A stretch of 64,000 nucleotides of DNA from JBDHWI01 sp964590135 (GCA_964590135.1 CAZPVX010000022.1:1-64000), one strand, 5' to 3'; numbered from the stretch's first letter, positions 26,226-35,968 are shown. Notes: generated by a model from the sequence alone, not told the origin. Translations and numbers: made by a program.

Positions 26226-27242
26226 TTACTTCACAATCATCGCGGTGACCATGCCAAACATGCCGTGCGAAGACTCGGCATGGGTCAGCACGTGGCAGTG
26301 ATATGCCCACACACCAGGGGTGTGCGCCTCGATGAGCACGTCATAGCGCTCGCCGGGGGCGACGTTCAGTGTGTCGCAATACCACGGATCCTTGTAGTTC
26401 CAGCCGTCCTTGGCGATCACCAATTGTTCCAGGCCGTGCAGGTGCATCGGGTGGATCATCAGACCTTCGTTCATGTAGCGCACGCGCACGCGTTCGCCGA
26501 CTTTGGCGATGATCGGCTGGGTGTAGGGAAAAGACTTGCCATTGAAGGTGAGACCCAGCGCCGAGTCGTTCATCACGAGCGTGTAGTCGGAATCGTAGGG
26601 CAATTCCTTGCTCTTGTCCGCCGGCTCCACGATGAACGGCGCGAGCAAACCGCGCGTGACCTGCTCTGCAGCGTTGTGGTGCGAGTGATACATGTGCGAG
26701 CCGGCGTTCTTCAGCGTAAATTCGAACTGCTGCGTCTCGCCAGGCTTGATCGGCGGCTGCGTTGCGTACGGCACGCCATCGACCTCATTCGGCACCAGCA
26801 GGCCGTGGAAGTGGACAGCGGTGCTCTGGGTCATCTTATTGGTCATGACAATGCGCACCTTGTCACCAACAGTGGCGCGCACCTCTGGGCCGGGGATCAC
26901 GCCGTTGTAAGCCATGGCCGGCACCTTCATGCCAGGCGCAGTCTCCCAATCGATCTCCTCGCACGTGATCTCGAACACCTTCACGTCGCCATCCATCTTG
27001 GGCGTGAGCGGATTGTGCCAAAACTTTGGGTCCTTGCCGGCGCCGGCGACGAAGATTTTGACAACCTCTTCGTGCGCGGCGTCCATATCCAATTGTGGCG
27101 AGGTGGCTGCAGGAACTGCGGTCGCCGTCGGCGCTGTGGTGGGCGTTGGCGCGTTGGCGCCGCAGGCAGCGGCCCCCAGGCCGATGCCTGCAACACCGGC
27201 CAACTTCAAAAAATTGCGGCGGGAGCCATTCATCGAATTCAT
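26226..27242 (-). CDS. two-domain multicopper oxidase
   Basis: A 338-residue exported copper enzyme. All four copper motifs are visible: HFHG (in AVHFHGLLVP), HSHHN (MYHSHHNAAEQ), HPMHLHG, and HCHVLTHAESSHGM with the type 1 copper Cys, His and Met. The leader has RRNFLKL and a lipobox (GAAACG), so export is by Tat with lipid anchoring. I chose ATG 27242, with AGGAG ten bases upstream. Two cupredoxin domains point to the small-laccase or nitrite-reductase-like group, which works as a trimer. The presence of HxH type 3 motifs favours an oxidase. It is divergent from an SCO copper chaperone gene. Confidence 0.88.
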   Translation of the reverse strand: MNSMNGSRRNFLKLAGVAGIGLGAAACGANAPTPTTAPTATAVPAATSPQLDMDAAHEEVVKIFVAGAGKDPKFWHNPLTPKMDGDVKVFEITCEEIDWETAPGMKVPAMAYNGVIPGPEVRATVGDKVRIVMTNKMTQSTAVHFHGLLVPNEVDGVPYATQPPIKPGETQQFEFTLKNAGSHMYHSHHNAAEQVTRGLLAPFIVEPADKSKELPYDSDYTLVMNDSALGLTFNGKSFPYTQPIIAKVGERVRVRYMNEGLMIHPMHLHGLEQLVIAKDGWNYKDPWYCDTLNVAPGERYDVLIEAHTPGVWAYHCHVLTHAESSHGMFGMVTAMIVK

Positions 27243-27455
27243 GCGTATGTATCTCCTGTGATTCAAAAGAAAATGCAGACGTGACTGTGCGAATGCTATA
27301 ACAAAATCACTTGTCGCTCTTGGTTTTTGACGGTCACCAGTTTACACATGTCTGGCTGGCCGGCCAGGCTATTCGTAACCGCCAGAGCAATGACATTTTC
27401 CACGTTTGGCGGTAACCTACCAGCACGCAGCCAGACTGTGCTGTTCTGTATTCGC

Positions 27456-28373
27456 ATGACAACTTTACCCAATCCTCTTCCAGCTCAAGCGCCGAATGCG
27501 GGGCGCATCCCCGCCGGCAAGTTGCTCTTTCTGGCCGCCGGCGCGGCGCTGTTGCTCGGGGGTGCAATGGCGCTCTTTGTCGGTGCGCCCATTGCGCGTC
27601 AGGCAGCCATCCTGTTCGGCGTGCCGGCGTCCACCTGGGATGGCATCTGTGGCCCCGCGCCAGTAACCACGCAGCCTATTTCGCCCGCGTGGGTGGTTGC
27701 CGGCATGATGGCATGCGCGCTTGGCGCAATCGTGTTGATGGTTGGTGATTTCATCAAACGCCGCTGGGTGGTGTTGGGCGTGCTGGCGGTGATGACCGCC
27801 GCATCGGTTGGTGGCTACATCTATGCGCAAAACGCCACCAAGAAGCTGCCTGCGCCGCCGGCGGGGCAATTCACCCGCCTGTCGCCGCCTCGCCCGGCTC
27901 CGGATTTCATTTTGCGCAACACCGCCGGCGGCATGACTTTCCGCCACGACTTTGAAGGCAAGCCGATGCTGCTATTCTTTGGCTACACCCATTGCCCCGA
28001 TGTCTGCCCTACCACCTTGAGCGATTTCAAGAAGGTGAAGCAGGCGCTTGGCGCGGATGCCGACAGCGTGAACTATGTCTTCATCAGTGTGGATGGAGCG
28101 CGCGACACGCCGGAATTGCTTAAGCAATACGTCGGTATTTTTGATCCGGCGTTCAAGGCGCTGGTCGGCGATTCGTATGTCGTTGCGTCCACACTGGCCG
28201 ACTACGGCGGCAAGGTCATCATCGACAAGCGCGATGGCGGCTACAAGGTGTCGCACACGTCGGATGCCTATCTTGTCGATGCGCAGGGGCAGTGGCGCGC
28301 CGTGCTGCCGCTGAGCATGAGCACCGACGACATAGTAAAAGAAGTACGGCTGGCGATGGCGCCGGCAGATTGA
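27456..28373 (+). CDS. SCO1/SenC family copper protein with three N-terminal membrane helices
   Basis: A 305-residue protein. Residues 22-43, 79-98 and 103-122 are hydrophobic helices. The thioredoxin-like SCO domain follows, with the copper/redox pair Cys180-Cys184 in GYTHCPDVCP and the copper ligand His267 in VSHTSDAYLVD. SCO proteins deliver copper to cytochrome oxidase or other copper enzymes. Three helices instead of the usual one is uncommon. I prefer ATG 27456 since upstream residues look non-coding. The divergent multicopper oxidase suggests joint copper handling. Confidence 0.87.
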   Translation: MTTLPNPLPAQAPNAGRIPAGKLLFLAAGAALLLGGAMALFVGAPIARQAAILFGVPASTWDGICGPAPVTTQPISPAWVVAGMMACALGAIVLMVGDFIKRRWVVLGVLAVMTAASVGGYIYAQNATKKLPAPPAGQFTRLSPPRPAPDFILRNTAGGMTFRHDFEGKPMLLFFGYTHCPDVCPTTLSDFKKVKQALGADADSVNYVFISVDGARDTPELLKQYVGIFDPAFKALVGDSYVVASTLADYGGKVIIDKRDGGYKVSHTSDAYLVDAQGQWRAVLPLSMSTDDIVKEVRLAMAPAD

Positions 28374-28415
28374 TCCTGGAGCGCCAGGGCGACGGGCGCT
28401 TACCCGTGCGACAAC

Positions 28416-28928
28416 TTATCCCTGCAACAACAACATACCCACAATCGCCGCGCCAGCGATCATGATCCACGTCGGCACTCTGCCGGTCAGCATCAACGCT
28501 GTGCAAGCGATGGCGATCACAATCGTCACGGCATTTACGCCATTCACAACGAACAGATTGCCCAGCACGATGATCGACGTGCCGGCGATGCCCAGCACCA
28601 GCCCGTCCAGCACTCCCTTTGTCGCTTTGTATGACTTCAATCGATCATGCACTTGCGCGACGACCAATACCAGCAGCGGCGGCAGTGCGATGGCGACCGA
28701 TGCCAGCAGCGCGCCTGGCAAGCCACCGGTGAGGTAGCCCAGGCTGACCACCCACAAGCCATTGGGCCCGGGGCTGATCTCGCCGACGGTCAGCGCGGCC
28801 GGGAATTCCGCCGGCGTCGCCCAACCGCGCGCGATCATGTCGGTGTAGAGATAGGGAAATGGCCCGCGCCCGCCTGTGCTAAGCAGGCTGGCCTTGAGAA
28901 AAATCAGGAAGAACGTCAGCCAGTCCAT
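28416..28928 (-). CDS. chromate transporter, C-terminal half (short-chain CHR)
   Basis: A 170-residue membrane protein with about five hydrophobic segments. The N-terminus has the CHR pattern WLTFFLIFLKASLLSTGGRGPFPYLY, followed by ALTVGEISPGPNGLWVVSLGYL. It lies two bases after the other half, so the two short CHR proteins probably form one transporter, as in known two-gene chromate systems. Chromate or sulfate antiport is the usual role. The start ATG 28928 is supported by homology to the CHR domain start. Confidence 0.85.
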   Translation of the reverse strand: MDWLTFFLIFLKASLLSTGGRGPFPYLYTDMIARGWATPAEFPAALTVGEISPGPNGLWVVSLGYLTGGLPGALLASVAIALPPLLVLVVAQVHDRLKSYKATKGVLDGLVLGIAGTSIIVLGNLFVVNGVNAVTIVIAIACTALMLTGRVPTWIMIAGAAIVGMLLLQG

Positions 28929-28930
28929 GC

Positions 28931-29575
28931 TTACTGCCCTTCGCTTTGCGCGGGGGTGAAGGGTGGTGAGCGGCGCAAGCCATACCACAGACCCAACCCG
29001 ACCGCGCCGGCGAGATATGCGAGCAACACCGGCGCGCCCAGCACAGTCATCCCCGCTGCAATTGTGATGAGGGCGACGCCATAGGCAAACGCCGGCCGGC
29101 CCTGCTGTTTCAAGGCGCTCATCGGCCCCTTCAGCAGCCGCCACATAAATGCAAGGCTGAGGCCGACCAGCGCCGGCGTGATGCCGCGCAGCGCGCCGGC
29201 CACTGCCGGCTGCTCGCGCACGCGCACATACAACGCGGTCATGGCGATCGTGATGGCAATTGCCGGCGCCATCATGCCCAGCACCGAAACGATGACGCCG
29301 GCCACACCGCCGAAGCGCCGGCCGATTGTCACCGCCAATGCAATCAGGTTGATGCCTGGCGCGAACTGCACGATGGCCCAATCCTGTGTGAAGGTTTCCG
29401 GCGTCATCCAGTTGCGTTGTGATACGAAGTTGCGATAGATCAACAACTGCGTCGCCACGCCTCCGCCAAAAGATGTCGCGCCGATCTTCAACCAGATGAC
29501 GAAGAGTGACAAAAGCGTTGGCGGTGGATGCGCCGGCTGTGCTGCAACAGCCGCCACCGAGTCGGAAGAAATCAT
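28931..29575 (-). CDS. chromate transporter, N-terminal half (short-chain CHR)
   Basis: A 214-residue membrane protein with about six hydrophobic segments. The CHR signature is FVIWLKIGATSFGGGVATQLLIYRNFV, followed by DWAIVQFAPGINLIALAVTIG. It is the first gene of a two-gene unit with the second CHR half two bases downstream. The first 20 residues are a soluble Ala/Pro stretch. Substrate specificity is not proven, since CHR proteins may carry other anions. Confidence 0.86.
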   Translation of the reverse strand: MISSDSVAAVAAQPAHPPPTLLSLFVIWLKIGATSFGGGVATQLLIYRNFVSQRNWMTPETFTQDWAIVQFAPGINLIALAVTIGRRFGGVAGVIVSVLGMMAPAIAITIAMTALYVRVREQPAVAGALRGITPALVGLSLAFMWRLLKGPMSALKQQGRPAFAYGVALITIAAGMTVLGAPVLLAYLAGAVGLGLWYGLRRSPPFTPAQSEGQ

Positions 29576-29731
29576 TGCGCCTGTTATCTTCGTTGTTGCC
29601 GGATCGTCAAGTCACGCCCTCAAATCTCTCTTCCTGCCCTGCCTCTCCGCTGCGTTCCTTCGCTTGCCAAAGTGACTTCAAATGGCCGATTAACGCAACT
29701 GTGATTAAGTCAATGGATACGGAGGCGTGTC

Positions 29732-30178
29732 ATGTTCAAGAAAATCCTTGTTCCACTCGATGGCTCCTCGATGGCGGAGGCTGTGCTGCCCTATGTTCGT
29801 CACATGGCGGTGGAGGATGGTGCAGAAGTGGAATTGTTGACTGTCACGACAGTGCCGCTTTCAGCGTATCCCATCGATGCTCCGCTTGATCTCGCCCAAC
29901 TTATCAAGCAGCAGCATGAGGCATCTGAGCAATATTTGAGAAAGGTGTCCAATGCCATCGATCACGATGGTATCAAGGTGACGCCGTTGATTTCCGAGGG
30001 GCCGATTGCCGAGGAGATCCTGTCCTATGCAGAATCCACTGGCGCCGATCTGATTGCCATGTCCACGCATGGTCGCAGCGGCATCAGCCGTTGGCTGATG
30101 GGCAGCGTGGCCGACAAGGTGCTGCATGGCGCAAAGGTGCCGGTGCTGTTGATTCGGCCCAGCGATTCGAAAAAATAA
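29732..30178 (+). CDS. universal stress protein, single UspA domain
   Basis: A 148-residue cytoplasmic protein. The start FKKILVPLDGSSMAEAVLP and the ATP-binding motif GRSGISRWLMGSVADKVLHGAKVPVLLIRP (G-2x-G-9x-G-S/T type) define the family. GGAGG precedes the ATG at 29732 by seven bases. A tandem UspA gene follows 45 bases later. Such proteins help cells survive stress or growth arrest; the trigger is unknown. Confidence 0.92.
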   Translation: MFKKILVPLDGSSMAEAVLPYVRHMAVEDGAEVELLTVTTVPLSAYPIDAPLDLAQLIKQQHEASEQYLRKVSNAIDHDGIKVTPLISEGPIAEEILSYAESTGADLIAMSTHGRSGISRWLMGSVADKVLHGAKVPVLLIRPSDSKK

Positions 30179-30223
30179 CGCGTCTGCGCAGGTGGGAAAG
30201 CCTGTGCGGGCAAGGAATCACCG

Positions 30224-31147
30224 ATGTTCAAACGAATCCTCGTTCCATTGGATGGATCACCGGTGGCCGAGCGCGCGCTCGACACCGCAGCCGACTTGGC
30301 GCACCGCGTCGGCGCTGCCTTGCTGCTTGCGCATGCGGACACTCCCGATAACTTCATCTATGTTGAAGGCATGCCGGTGGTGGACGCAGCCGGCAAACCG
30401 CTGCCAGGCACGCACGAGCGCGAATACCTGCGACGCATGGCTGAATGCGCGCGCCAGCATTTCGATGTTGCCATTGAAACGCGCGTGCTGGATCAAGCCG
30501 GCGCGTCATCTGCCGAGATGCTGGCCGGTTACATCGCTGAGGCCCGCGCCGACGCAGTCGTGATGACCACGCATGGCCGTGGCGGGCTGGAGCGATTGTG
30601 GCTGGGCAGCGTGGCCGATTCACTCCTTCGCGCATCGCATGTGCCGATCTTGTTGTTGCGACCCAATGGCCCCGGTTCGATCCTGCCGGCCATCCGTCGT
30701 GTGCTGGCGCCCCTGGATGGATCAACTCTGTCCGGCATGGCGCTGCATTACGCATTACCCCTGGCAGACCTTTTGGGCGTGAATTTGGATCTGATAACAG
30801 TGGTGCCGGTTTCCATCGACATGGCTGTTTCACCCTATGGCCTGTCGGGCGTGGCGCAGGATTTCACATTTGAGCGGCGCAAAGACGAGGCACAGCGATA
30901 TCTCGACCGCACTGTCAAGGCGCTGCCGCCGCACGCCGGCAAAGTGGGGACGCATGTTGCCGTGGCTGGTCATGTTGCCAACAGCCTGATCGAAGCTGCG
31001 CAAAGCGTTCCGGGCACCCTGATCGTCATGAGCACCCATGCGCGGCAGGGTTTGCAAAAGCTCTTCCTCGGCAGCGTCGCGGACAAGATTGTGCGCGCCA
31101 GCGATGTGCCGGTGTTGCTTTGCCGGCCAGTGGACAAGCCGCATTGA
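30224..31147 (+). CDS. universal stress protein, tandem UspA domains
   Basis: A 307-residue protein with two UspA domains, about residues 1-145 and 160-305. Each has its own nucleotide-binding loop: GRGGLERLWLGSVADSLLR in the first and ARQGLQKLFLGSVADKIVRA in the second. It follows the single-domain UspA gene and is probably in the same operon. The two domains likely pair within one chain, replacing the homodimer of single-domain forms. Confidence 0.91.
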   Translation: MFKRILVPLDGSPVAERALDTAADLAHRVGAALLLAHADTPDNFIYVEGMPVVDAAGKPLPGTHEREYLRRMAECARQHFDVAIETRVLDQAGASSAEMLAGYIAEARADAVVMTTHGRGGLERLWLGSVADSLLRASHVPILLLRPNGPGSILPAIRRVLAPLDGSTLSGMALHYALPLADLLGVNLDLITVVPVSIDMAVSPYGLSGVAQDFTFERRKDEAQRYLDRTVKALPPHAGKVGTHVAVAGHVANSLIEAAQSVPGTLIVMSTHARQGLQKLFLGSVADKIVRASDVPVLLCRPVDKPH

Positions 31148-31247
31148 AGCTTGAAGGTTGTTTGCCAGAAAAGATATGCTAAAACGTTGTCGAACGTGAC
31201 AATGCGCTCAACCTTGCCTTGGTGAGCTGACGAGAGACACCCAAAAC

Positions 31248-32264
31248 ATGATTGAAGAGAAGATGCGCGCGGCGAAGTTCGCCGGCGAAAGCAAGATCAT
31301 CGTCGAGAAGAAAACTGTGCAGATGCCGGCGGAAGGGCAACTGCTCATCCGCGTCGCTGGCAATGCGCTATGCGGCTCGGAGCGCGGGCAATTCCTGCGC
31401 GGCGCGCACGTCACGCCTGGGCATGAGGCTGCCGGCGTGGTTGTGGCCGCCGGCCCCGGCACGCGCACTGCGGTAGGCACGAACGGCGCGGTGTTCCTGA
31501 TGGACTTCTGCGGCGAATGTCGTAATTGCAGGCAGGGTGCGACCAACCAATGTCTGCACAAGCGCGGTGATATGGGCTTCAATCGCGACGGCGGCTATGC
31601 CGAATATGAGTTGGTGAACGAGAATGTTTTTTTCGCCAGCGGCGAGATCACCGGCGCAGATGGCACGCTGCTGCTCGACATCATGGGCACCGGCGGCCAC
31701 GCCGTTGGACGCGGTCTGCTGGTGCATCGCGATGTGCAGAGCGTGCTGGTGTGCGGGGCCGGGCCGATCGGCCTGGGCGTGCTGGCGATGGCGAAGCTGC
31801 TCCTGGGTGATCTGCCGGTGGCGATCACTGATGTGGTGCCGTATCGGCTGGCGCTGGCAGAACAGTTGGGCGGCCTGCCGATCGACCTGAAGCGCGCGAC
31901 AGTGGATGCCGGCCTCAAGCGACACGGGCTGGAGCGCGTCGATCTGGCCATCGACACCAGCGGCAGGGAAGTGGCGCGACAAGCCGGCCTCGACGCGCTG
32001 GACAAGCGCGGCGCGCTGGTGTTGGTCGGCCACGGCGAGGGCCTCAAGATGGATGTGTCGAGCCAGATGATCGCACCGGAGCGCGTGGTGCTGGGCAGTG
32101 AATACTTCCGCTTCGATGAACTGCCCGCGAATCTGGAACTGCTGCGCCACAACCGCGATTACCTTCGCCAGATCATCACGCATCGCTTCCCGCTGGCCGA
32201 TATCCAGCATGCCTTCGAACTGTTCTTCAAGGGCGACAGCGGCAAAGTCGTCATTGAACCTTGA
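31248..32264 (+). CDS. zinc-dependent medium-chain dehydrogenase (polyol/threonine dehydrogenase-like)
   Basis: A 338-residue MDR enzyme. Catalytic zinc ligands lie in NALCGSERG and TPGHEAAG. The structural zinc site has four cysteines in DFCGECRNCRQGATNQC. The Rossmann glycine motif is CGAGPIGLG. It oxidises an alcohol group of a sugar, polyol or amino acid. Nine bases separate it from a Gfo/Idh/MocA gene, which suggests one sugar or cyclitol pathway. The start may instead be ATG 31263. Confidence 0.86.
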   Translation: MIEEKMRAAKFAGESKIIVEKKTVQMPAEGQLLIRVAGNALCGSERGQFLRGAHVTPGHEAAGVVVAAGPGTRTAVGTNGAVFLMDFCGECRNCRQGATNQCLHKRGDMGFNRDGGYAEYELVNENVFFASGEITGADGTLLLDIMGTGGHAVGRGLLVHRDVQSVLVCGAGPIGLGVLAMAKLLLGDLPVAITDVVPYRLALAEQLGGLPIDLKRATVDAGLKRHGLERVDLAIDTSGREVARQAGLDALDKRGALVLVGHGEGLKMDVSSQMIAPERVVLGSEYFRFDELPANLELLRHNRDYLRQIITHRFPLADIQHAFELFFKGDSGKVVIEP

Positions 32265-32272
32265 AAGGGCGC

Positions 32273-33250
32273 ATGGGCAAGATCAAGGTGGCACTGGTGG
32301 GCGCCGGCGGCTGGGGCTTGCAGCACGCGCGCGTATTTTCACAGCACCCCGATGTGGAATTGTGCGCCATTGCCGGCCGCACCGAAGAGAAAACGCGCAG
32401 ACGCGCCGAGCAGTTTCACCTGCGCGCCTATGCCGGCATCGATGCGATGCTTGAAAAAGAGCGGCCAGATTTCGTCAGCTTGAGCCTGCCAAATCAAGGT
32501 CATTTTGCCGCGACGCTGCAAGTCATTCAAGCCGGCGTGCCGCTGCTGGTCGAGAAGCCGCTGGTGTTCGACTTGCGCGAGGCTGACACGCTGCTGAATG
32601 AGGCGGCGAAGCGCAACCTGTTCTTCGCCATCAACTTCAACCACCGCTATGCGCGGCCGGTGCGCATGGCGCAGGAGGCGATTGCGCGCAATCGCCTCGG
32701 AGAGATCGTGTTTGCCACCTGGCGTTTTGGCGGCGAAGGGCGCAGCGATCACCCGCATGCCAACCTGATTGAAACGCAGTGTCACGGCTTCGATATGCTG
32801 GAGCATCTGTGCGGGCCAATTGCATCGATCAGCGCAGAGATGACCGACAAGACAGGCGGTGGTTTTCGCACGCTCGTGCTTGCGCTACGCTTTGCGAATG
32901 GCGCAGTAGGCAGCCTGGTTGGCTCCTATGATTCATCGTACGCCTATCCCGGCACGCACGTGCTGGAGGTGAATGGCGCGCTGGGACGCGTGGTGGTGGA
33001 AGACACGGTGCGGCGATTCAGCTTCCAGCAGGCCGGCAACGAGACAGCTGAAGTGTGGCAAGCCGGCTACTTCAACGACCGCGATCGTGAGTTTCATCGC
33101 ACCTTCGATGCCTATCTCGACGCGCTGCTGGCGGCGTTCCAGCGCGGCGAGCCACCGCCAGTTCACGCATCAGCCGGCCGGCGCGCGCTGCAACTCGCGC
33201 TGGCCGCGATTGAGTCATTCGAGACTGGCCGGCGGGTGGAGGTGCGATGA
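32273..33250 (+). CDS. Gfo/Idh/MocA family oxidoreductase
   Basis: A 325-residue NAD(P)-dependent sugar dehydrogenase-like protein. The N-terminal Rossmann motif is GAGGWGLQH. VEKPLVFD near residue 99 is the conserved EKP catalytic motif, and FNHRYARPV follows. ATG 32273 was preferred over TTG 32261 because GAAAGGG lies just upstream. It follows the MDR dehydrogenase gene by eight bases. The two may act on the same sugar or inositol. The substrate is unknown. Confidence 0.88.
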   Translation: MGKIKVALVGAGGWGLQHARVFSQHPDVELCAIAGRTEEKTRRRAEQFHLRAYAGIDAMLEKERPDFVSLSLPNQGHFAATLQVIQAGVPLLVEKPLVFDLREADTLLNEAAKRNLFFAINFNHRYARPVRMAQEAIARNRLGEIVFATWRFGGEGRSDHPHANLIETQCHGFDMLEHLCGPIASISAEMTDKTGGGFRTLVLALRFANGAVGSLVGSYDSSYAYPGTHVLEVNGALGRVVVEDTVRRFSFQQAGNETAEVWQAGYFNDRDREFHRTFDAYLDALLAAFQRGEPPPVHASAGRRALQLALAAIESFETGRRVEVR

Positions 33251-33263
33251 CGATGTCCGCGCA

Positions 33264-34712
33264 TCACGGTTTGCGATGGATGAACACTGGTTGGGTGTTG
33301 ATTTGCAAGGTGACGGATTTGTCCACCATGTCGGGCGTCAACGGCTGACCGAATCGATCGAACAAGGCGATGTGACTGGACGCCGGCCAGGAGATGGTTT
33401 TGAGACCGACGAACGACGCATACACCACATCGACAGCATAATTGCCCATGTCATAGCGCCAGCCGCGCACACCCTCGCCGTAGTCAACGCTTTTAGGCGG
33501 TAACGCAGCGCCAGTCACTTGCTCGATCAGTGTCTTGTAGGCCAGAAAAACCGGACGCGGTTTCTGGTCGCCATTCAGCAGACCTGAGTTTTGCCAGCCC
33601 GGCCCTTCCAGGGTGTACCACACCACCGCTTCGACGCCGGCGCCCAACGCGGCGGTGTAACCGCGAATGACGAAGCTGGCTTGCTCGTCATAGAACTGCG
33701 CCGGCGGCTGATCGCAGATTACGCGCATCGACTCCCAATCGGGGCAGGTATATGAGGCTTCATCCAAAAAGAGCGGCTTGACGACGTCATAGCGCTTTAG
33801 AATGGATTTTATGAAGTTGGCTTTGGCGTCCAGCGCCGAGCCATATGCAGCCCAAGGATTGTCTGGCCGGTTGTCTTCGTATGGTCCGCCATAGTAAGCG
33901 GTGTGTCCGTGAAAAGACACGATGTCAAAGTATGGCGCGGCGCCGGTTTCCAGAATGCCGCTCAGGAATGTTTCGGGCTTGCCGATGTCGGAGGTTTGCG
34001 AGTTTGCGCTGCTCACCATCAAGCCGCCGGCCAGGATTTTGGCATTGTCATCCACGCGCTTGATCGCCGGCGTCACCACCTTCAGCATGTTGCCATAGTG
34101 ACGGCCGCCATAGAACGGGTCATTGCGGTCGCCCCAGCAGCCGAAGATCGAATTCACCGGCACCAACTCGGGGTCGGTATCCACTTCATTGCCCAGTTCC
34201 CAGTAATGGACATTGTAGGGAGGCTTGCTGTAGCGCGCAGCCAACGCTGCCATGAAATCGGCGAAGTCGTTGAAGCGATCTTCACGGATGGCTGCGCATG
34301 AGGAAGGGATTATCGTTGCCCAAGATGGCGCATCATCGACCACCACGATCGGCGTCATCTCCAACTGGGCGATGGCGAGCAATTCCTGCTCGAAGCCGGC
34401 CAGCGCCGCCCAGTTGTAGGGGTCGCTCTGATTGGGTTGCACATTCCACCAGCTCACGCCGTTCAAGCGGATCCAGCGACCTTTCAACTCGCCGGCGCGC
34501 GCAGGGAATCCGCTGTAGGCTATGGCTGTCGATTCAAAGCCAAACGGGTTGGACACCGGAAAGCGCTGCTGGACAATGGGCAGGTAGATCTTTTGCGCGG
34601 GCAGTTCATCCGATTCAGCAAGCGCCGGCTGGCCGGCAGTCAATGCAGCAAAGGCAAAGAGAGCGCAAGCCATGAGCGCGCTCAACGCGCGCGCGCGAAC
34701 AGAGGACAACAT
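33264..34712 (-). CDS. secreted clan GH-A glycoside hydrolase-like protein
   Basis: A 482-residue exported protein. ATG 34712 has AGGAG eight bases upstream and gives a signal peptide (hydrophobic residues about 8-27, then QPALA). The TIM-barrel signature WELGNEVD places the acid/base candidate at Glu176. LFLDEASYTC gives a nucleophile candidate at Glu318. The C-terminus is a small beta domain. The layout fits GH39/GH5-like enzymes, but the family cannot be fixed. It probably attacks extracellular polysaccharide. It converges on the Gfo/Idh gene with 13 bases between the stops. Confidence 0.8.
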   Translation of the reverse strand: MLSSVRARALSALMACALFAFAALTAGQPALAESDELPAQKIYLPIVQQRFPVSNPFGFESTAIAYSGFPARAGELKGRWIRLNGVSWWNVQPNQSDPYNWAALAGFEQELLAIAQLEMTPIVVVDDAPSWATIIPSSCAAIREDRFNDFADFMAALAARYSKPPYNVHYWELGNEVDTDPELVPVNSIFGCWGDRNDPFYGGRHYGNMLKVVTPAIKRVDDNAKILAGGLMVSSANSQTSDIGKPETFLSGILETGAAPYFDIVSFHGHTAYYGGPYEDNRPDNPWAAYGSALDAKANFIKSILKRYDVVKPLFLDEASYTCPDWESMRVICDQPPAQFYDEQASFVIRGYTAALGAGVEAVVWYTLEGPGWQNSGLLNGDQKPRPVFLAYKTLIEQVTGAALPPKSVDYGEGVRGWRYDMGNYAVDVVYASFVGLKTISWPASSHIALFDRFGQPLTPDMVDKSVTLQINTQPVFIHRKP

Positions 34713-34903
34713 CGGGCATTCTCCTAATGCGATTTGTTGTGCAGCAACGATCGACCAAGCGGACGGAACAGAACGCCGTGCCTTTGCCGCGTTGCCCAAT
34801 GTTATCAAGAACGGCAGGCCAAACTTGCAGAGGATTTGCAGAGGAAAGGGGAAGAGGGCTGATTAGAAACCTTCTTCCCCTTGTTTTTGCCTCGATGGTG
34901 GAA

Positions 34904-35968
34904 TCAGCTTTCAATGCGGATTTCACCGCCGGCAGCCTGGCTGCGATAGATGCCGTCGAGGATTGCCATCACCTGCAGTGATTGCTCCGCCGGCACTGGC
35001 GAGGGCAGGTCTTCGGCCACCGCGCGCGCAAATTCCACACACTCCTGCGCGTGCGGCTCCAGTTTGTCGGCAGTCGACTTCAAGACGGTGTTCATGAACT
35101 GATGCGTGCGATAGTCTGTGCTGAGCAACTCGCACTTCGGCCAGTGTGCGCCGCCGTCCGTGCCATACAGCCAGATCTGCATGTCTTCACCCAGGTTGTC
35201 GTGATGCAGGAACCAGCTCACTTCCAGATTCAGCGTGGCGCCGGTGTCGAAACGCACGAAAGCCGCAGCAAAATCTTCCACGTCGAAATCCTCGGGCATC
35301 GGTGTGTCGGGCCGCCAGTACGCCCATACGCCAGGCCGTTTGCCAAACATCGTCTTCGCTGTGCCGCTAACGGCCACCGGCTTGGGAAAGCCCATCAGCC
35401 ACAGCGTGAGGTCGAGCACGTGCGTGCCGATGTCGATGCACGGGCCGCCACCGGCCAGCGCCTTGCTGGTGAAGGTGCGCAGGGGGATCATGCCGGCGCG
35501 CCGCAGCATCCAACTGCGCGCATGGTAGATGTTGCCGAGGAAGCCGGTGTCGATCTGGCGCTTGAGCGCCTGCGAGGTGCCGGCGAAGCGGAAGTGCTGC
35601 GCGGTCATCAACTTCTTGCCGCTCTTGTCGCGCGCGGCGATCATCTGGTGAATGGCGTCGGGCGTCGGCGCGAGCGGCTTCTCGCAGATCACGTTTTTGC
35701 CGGCGTTCAGGGCGGCAACCGCCAGCGGCGCGTGCAGCATGTTCGGCACGCACAGGTCGACGATGTCGATGTCGGGATCGCTGAAAATGTCGGCGGCGTC
35801 TGTGGCCAAATGGGTCACACCGTGCTTCTTGCCCCAGTTAGCCAGCGCGGTGGGGTTGATGTCGGCGCCGGCGACTACTTCGGCATGTTCCGAGGCGGCC
35901 CAACCGGGCATGTGCGAATTGGAGATACCGCCCACGCCGATGATGGCGACTTTCAATTTTTTGGTCAT
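34904..35968 (-). CDS. Gfo/Idh/MocA family oxidoreductase
   Basis: A 354-residue NAD(P)-binding oxidoreductase, not a close copy of the one at 32273. The Rossmann motif is GVGGISNSHM and the catalytic motif is CEKPLAPT. It also has GGGPCIDIGTHVLDLTLWLMG, a family substrate-side loop. ATG 35968 is chosen; TTG 35980 lies too close to the AGGAG site. It likely oxidises or epimerises a sugar. It is upstream of the secreted glycosidase on the same strand, so it may handle the released sugar. Confidence 0.87.
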   Translation of the reverse strand: MTKKLKVAIIGVGGISNSHMPGWAASEHAEVVAGADINPTALANWGKKHGVTHLATDAADIFSDPDIDIVDLCVPNMLHAPLAVAALNAGKNVICEKPLAPTPDAIHQMIAARDKSGKKLMTAQHFRFAGTSQALKRQIDTGFLGNIYHARSWMLRRAGMIPLRTFTSKALAGGGPCIDIGTHVLDLTLWLMGFPKPVAVSGTAKTMFGKRPGVWAYWRPDTPMPEDFDVEDFAAAFVRFDTGATLNLEVSWFLHHDNLGEDMQIWLYGTDGGAHWPKCELLSTDYRTHQFMNTVLKSTADKLEPHAQECVEFARAVAEDLPSPVPAEQSLQVMAILDGIYRSQAAGGEIRIES

